This document shows, piece by piece, positions 24,020 to 26,900 of a stretch of DNA of 26,900 nucleotides. This DNA is from CAZEVY01 sp964515555 (GTDB lineage: Bacteria; Acidobacteriota; Terriglobia; Bryobacterales; Bryobacteraceae): contig CAZEVY010000075.1 of assembly GCA_964515555.1 (NCBI GenBank), forward strand, positions 1 through 26,900, read 5' to 3'. Numbering within the stretch: the first letter of the stretch is position 1; the number at the start of each line of letters is the position of its first letter. A model generated the notes under the pieces. The model was given only the letters and a program-made list of their open reading frames with translations. It made no database searches and had not been told where the DNA came from. Position numbers and translations under genes: made by a program.

Positions 24020-24025
24020 TATCAT
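24020..24025 (+). promoter_or_regulatory. -10-like box of the KGD gene
   Basis: TATCAT ends 8 nt before the GTG at 24034 and no Shine-Dalgarno site is present. It is divergent from, and 11 bp away from, the identical box of the small gene. Confidence 0.45.
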
Positions 24026-24033
24026 TGAACCGA

Positions 24034-26900
24034 GTGCCCGAAAAACCCGCCACACCCGACGTCAATAGCTGGCTTCAGGAAGAGCTGTACCAGGAATATC
24101 TCAGCCGCGGAAGCGAGATCGACGAAAGCTGGAAGAGCGTTTTCCGCAAAGGGCCTCCGGCTGCTCCGGCCGCGGTCGCGCCGACGCCCGAGACGCCCCC
24201 CACCGCGACCGGCGACGCCCAGCAGCTCGTGCCGCTCAAGGGCGCCGCCGCGCGCATCGCCGAGAACATGACGCGGAGCCTCGCGATTCCGACGGCCACG
24301 TCGCAGCGCGTCATTCCGGTGAAGGTGATGGAGGAGAACCGGCGGCTGATCAACCGGCATCGCGCCATGCTCGGCAAGAGCAAGATTTCCTTCACGCACC
24401 TGATCGGCTTCGCCGTGCTGCGCGCGATCGGGAAACACCCGGGGATCAACGACGCCTACGCCGAGAACGACGGCGAGGCCTTCCGCCATGTGCGGCGCGA
24501 GATCAACCTGGGTGTGGCCGTGGACGTGGCGGGCTCGGGCGGCCAGCGCAATCTACTGGTCCCCAACATCAAGAACGCCGGGGCGATGAATTTCGCCGAG
24601 TATGCGCAGGCCTTCGACGACATCGTCGATCGCGCCCGCCGCGCGCGGCTGGCGGTCGGCGATTTTCAGGGTACGACGATCTCGCTCACCAATCCCGGCA
24701 CCGTCGGCACTCTGGCGAGCGTGCCGCGGCTGATGCCCACGCAGGGAGCGATCATCGCGGCGGGGGCGATCGACTATCCGGCCGAGTACCAGGGCGTGTC
24801 GCCGGAGGTGCGCGCCGCGCTCGGCCTCAGCAAGGTGATGACGGTGACGTGCACCTACGACCATCGCATCATCCAGGGCGCCGAATCGGGCATGTTCCTG
24901 GGCGTCGTTCAGACGCTGCTTCAGGGCGACGACGGATTCTACGACTGGATCTTCGCCGACCTCAAGATGCCGCATCACCCGGTGCGCTGGGAGCCGGATC
25001 GCGGCGCGGCGCTGCCCGGCGCCGCCTCGGGACGTCACGCCGAGATCGCCAAGGAGGCCGCCGTCCGCCAGTTGATCAACGCCTATCGCGTGCGGGGCCA
25101 CCTGATCGCCGACCTCGACCCGCTCGGCTCCGACCCCAGCTATCACCGCGAGCTCGACCCGGCGACCTATGGGTTGACCATATGGGACCTGGACCGCGAG
25201 TTCCTGGTCGGCACGCTCGGACAGTCGGCCGAGGAGGCGCCCAAGGCGGTCGCCACGCTGCGCGAGATTCTGGAGACGCTGCAACGCACCTACTGCTGCA
25301 AGATCGGATGCGAGTACATGAACATCCAGCATCCGGAGCAGAAGCAGTGGCTGCAACAGCGCATGGAGCCGTCGGCGTTCCAGTGGCCGATCGACGCCGC
25401 GGGCCGTGCGCGCATACTCGAACGGCTGATCGCCGCCGAGGAGTTCGAACATTTTCTCCACGCGCGCTTCGTCGGCCAGAAGCGCTTCGCGCTGGAAGGC
25501 GCCGAGACCGCCATCGCCATCCTCGACGAGCTGCTCGACCGCGCCGCCGACAACCGCGTCCACGAGATCGTCATCGGCATGGCGCACCGCGGGCGGCTGA
25601 ACGTGCTGGCGAACGTGGTGGGCAAGCCGCTGGAGCAGATCTTCTCGGAATTCGAGGGCGAGATGGATCCTTCGAGCACGCAAGGCTCGGGCGACGTCAA
25701 GTATCATCTCGGCGCGACCGGCGTGCACCGCTCCGAGAGCGGACGCGAGGTGGTGGTCTCGGTGTCGCCGAACCCGAGTCACCTGGAGGCCGTCAACCCC
25801 GTCGTCGAGGGCATCGTGCGGCCCAAGCAGGACCGGCTCGGCGACGCGGAGCGCCAGCGCGTCATCCCGCTGCTGATTCACGGCGACGCGGCCTTCGCGG
25901 GACAGGGCGTGGTGGCCGAGACGCTGAATCTCTCGCAGCTCGACGGCTATCACACGGGCGGCACGATTCACCTGGTGATCAACAACCAGATCGGCTTCAC
26001 GACGCGGCCCGAGGAGGCGCGCTCGACGGTGTACTCCACCGACGTGGCGCGCATGGTGCAGGCGCCCATCTTTCACGTCAACGGCGACGATCCCGAGGCT
26101 GCCATCCGTGTCGCGCAGGTGGCCTTCGACTACCGGCAGGAATTCAAGAAGGACGTCGTCATCGACATGATCTGCTATCGACGGCACGGTCACAACGAAG
26201 CCGACGATCCCAGCTACACCGAGCCGCTGCTCTATCGCAAGATTCGCGAGCAGCCGCCGGTGGCGAAGCTCTACGCCGAGCGGTTGGCGCGCGAGGGCGC
26301 GATGGCCGCCGAGGACTCCGCCCAGTTGAAGAAGCGCATCACGGCGAAACTTCAGGAGGGCTACGAGCAGGCGCGCGACAACGCGGTGCGCTACGAGGTG
26401 CAGGAGCTGGTGGTCGTCGACGCCGAGGCGATGCCGTCGGTGTGCGCGCGCACGGCCGTCGATCGCGAGACGCTGGAGCGTGCGGTCGCCGGACTGACGA
26501 CGTTTCCCGCCGACTTCCACCTGCATCCCAAGCTGGCCGGCTTCATCGAGAAGCGCCGCGCGGCGTTGGAGGGCGGCCCGGTCGACTGGGCGCTGGCGGA
26601 GGCGCTGGCGTTCGGCACGCTGGTGGTGGAAGGCACGCCGGTGCGGCTCAGCGGGCAGGACAGCGCGCGCGGAACGTTCAGCCAACGGCATCTGCGGCTG
26701 GTGGACTCGGAGAACGGGCGGCCGTATGTTCCGCATCAACACCTGGCGCCGGACCAGGCGCGATTCGAGGTGTGGGACAGCTCGCTGAGCGAGTACGCGG
26801 TGCTGGGCTTCGAGTTCGGCTACAGCGTCGGCGACCCGCTGACGCTGGTGCTGTGGGAGGCGCAGTTCGGCGACTTCGTCAACGGCGCGCAGATCATGAT
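24034..26900 (+). CDS. kgd: Multifunctional 2-oxoglutarate dehydrogenase/decarboxylase with fused E2 domain (KGD/OdhA type), partial
   Basis: Converts 2-oxoglutarate to succinyl-CoA in the TCA cycle. The reading frame from GTG 24034 stays open for 955 codons to the window end. The N-terminal helix WLQEELYQEYLSRGSEIDE is E1o-like; a short alanine/proline linker follows. Residues about 66-315 are an E2 succinyltransferase catalytic domain (IPTATSQRVIPVKVMEENRR, TTISLTNPGTVGTLASVPRL, TYDHRIIQGAESGMFL with His277), but there is no lipoyl domain. The E1 thiamine-diphosphate part follows: VGQKRFALEGAETAIAILDE, GMAHRGRLNVLANVVGKP, GDAAFAGQGVVAETLNLSQL, IHLVINNQIGFTT and YRRHGHNEADDPSYTEP. The order matches the mycobacterial KGD/corynebacterial OdhA fusion. 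The transketolase C-terminal part runs off the window. Confidence 0.95.
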   Translation, partial: MPEKPATPDVNSWLQEELYQEYLSRGSEIDESWKSVFRKGPPAAPAAVAPTPETPPTATGDAQQLVPLKGAAARIAENMTRSLAIPTATSQRVIPVKVMEENRRLINRHRAMLGKSKISFTHLIGFAVLRAIGKHPGINDAYAENDGEAFRHVRREINLGVAVDVAGSGGQRNLLVPNIKNAGAMNFAEYAQAFDDIVDRARRARLAVGDFQGTTISLTNPGTVGTLASVPRLMPTQGAIIAAGAIDYPAEYQGVSPEVRAALGLSKVMTVTCTYDHRIIQGAESGMFLGVVQTLLQGDDGFYDWIFADLKMPHHPVRWEPDRGAALPGAASGRHAEIAKEAAVRQLINAYRVRGHLIADLDPLGSDPSYHRELDPATYGLTIWDLDREFLVGTLGQSAEEAPKAVATLREILETLQRTYCCKIGCEYMNIQHPEQKQWLQQRMEPSAFQWPIDAAGRARILERLIAAEEFEHFLHARFVGQKRFALEGAETAIAILDELLDRAADNRVHEIVIGMAHRGRLNVLANVVGKPLEQIFSEFEGEMDPSSTQGSGDVKYHLGATGVHRSESGREVVVSVSPNPSHLEAVNPVVEGIVRPKQDRLGDAERQRVIPLLIHGDAAFAGQGVVAETLNLSQLDGYHTGGTIHLVINNQIGFTTRPEEARSTVYSTDVARMVQAPIFHVNGDDPEAAIRVAQVAFDYRQEFKKDVVIDMICYRRHGHNEADDPSYTEPLLYRKIREQPPVAKLYAERLAREGAMAAEDSAQLKKRITAKLQEGYEQARDNAVRYEVQELVVVDAEAMPSVCARTAVDRETLERAVAGLTTFPADFHLHPKLAGFIEKRRAALEGGPVDWALAEALAFGTLVVEGTPVRLSGQDSARGTFSQRHLRLVDSENGRPYVPHQHLAPDQARFEVWDSSLSEYAVLGFEFGYSVGDPLTLVLWEAQFGDFVNGAQIM

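Noticed and set aside
24553..26742. 729-residue open frame on the minus strand
   Set aside because: Antisense to the well-supported KGD frame; composition is rich in Arg/Ala/Leu/Val/His as expected of shadow frames in GC-rich DNA, and no domain is recognisable.

Overview
The window is a high-GC stretch of bacterial chromosome with dense protein-coding genes on both strands. The content suggests an Acidobacteriota member of the Solibacter/Bryobacter type. The clues are a 1,108-residue Oar-like TonB-dependent receptor with an N-terminal carboxypeptidase-regulatory domain, an S9 oligopeptidase of the Solibacter style, a REC-PAS-AAA-Fis regulator paired with a HisKA_2 kinase, and a fused KGD-type 2-oxoglutarate dehydrogenase. 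The taxon is inferred from gene content; no rRNA or tRNA gene is visible.

Layout. 1-3199 (minus): gamma-carbonic anhydrase-like protein, hisS, aspS (cut by the window edge), tightly coupled. 3260-5275 (plus): secreted S9 peptidase, tail to tail with a hydroxyacid-oxoacid transhydrogenase-like iron dehydrogenase (minus). 6609-7252 (minus): a frameshifted isoprenylcysteine-methyltransferase-like gene with a palindrome across its start. 7408-12291 (plus): a leucine operon, leuA-leuB-(secreted hypothetical)-leuC-leuD, in which LeuA lacks its regulatory domain. 12333-12988 (minus): two coupled hypothetical genes. 13088-17595 (plus): the TonB-dependent receptor, with a good sigma-70 promoter and a long foldable leader, followed by an exported metallo-beta-lactamase-fold protein whose only plausible start is CTG. 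17592-19184 (minus): P1/S58 peptidase and a lone cyclic-nucleotide-binding domain protein. 19379-22584 (plus): histidine kinase and response regulator. 22714-23730 (plus): radical SAM protein. 23721-23996 (minus): small hypothetical protein. 24034-26900 (plus): KGD/OdhA-type fused 2-oxoglutarate dehydrogenase, cut by the window edge.

How the parts work together. The leucine operon makes leucine from 2-oxoisovalerate. KGD (TCA cycle) and the transhydrogenase-like enzyme both touch 2-oxoglutarate. The receptor and the exported hydrolases and peptidases look like a polymer or peptide scavenging set. The two-component pair is translationally coupled, but its AAA+ domain has lost the Walker A lysine.

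Most worth a second look: (1) the receptor leader, which can form a 5' multi-stem domain plus an exact anti-Shine-Dalgarno element with a competing partner, a riboswitch-like layout; (2) the CTGA stop/start overlap and a terminator-like hairpin lying inside the next gene's signal-peptide codons; (3) the degenerate AAA+ regulator; (4) a recurring -10-like hexamer 5-11 nt before start codons, consistent with widespread leaderless transcription.
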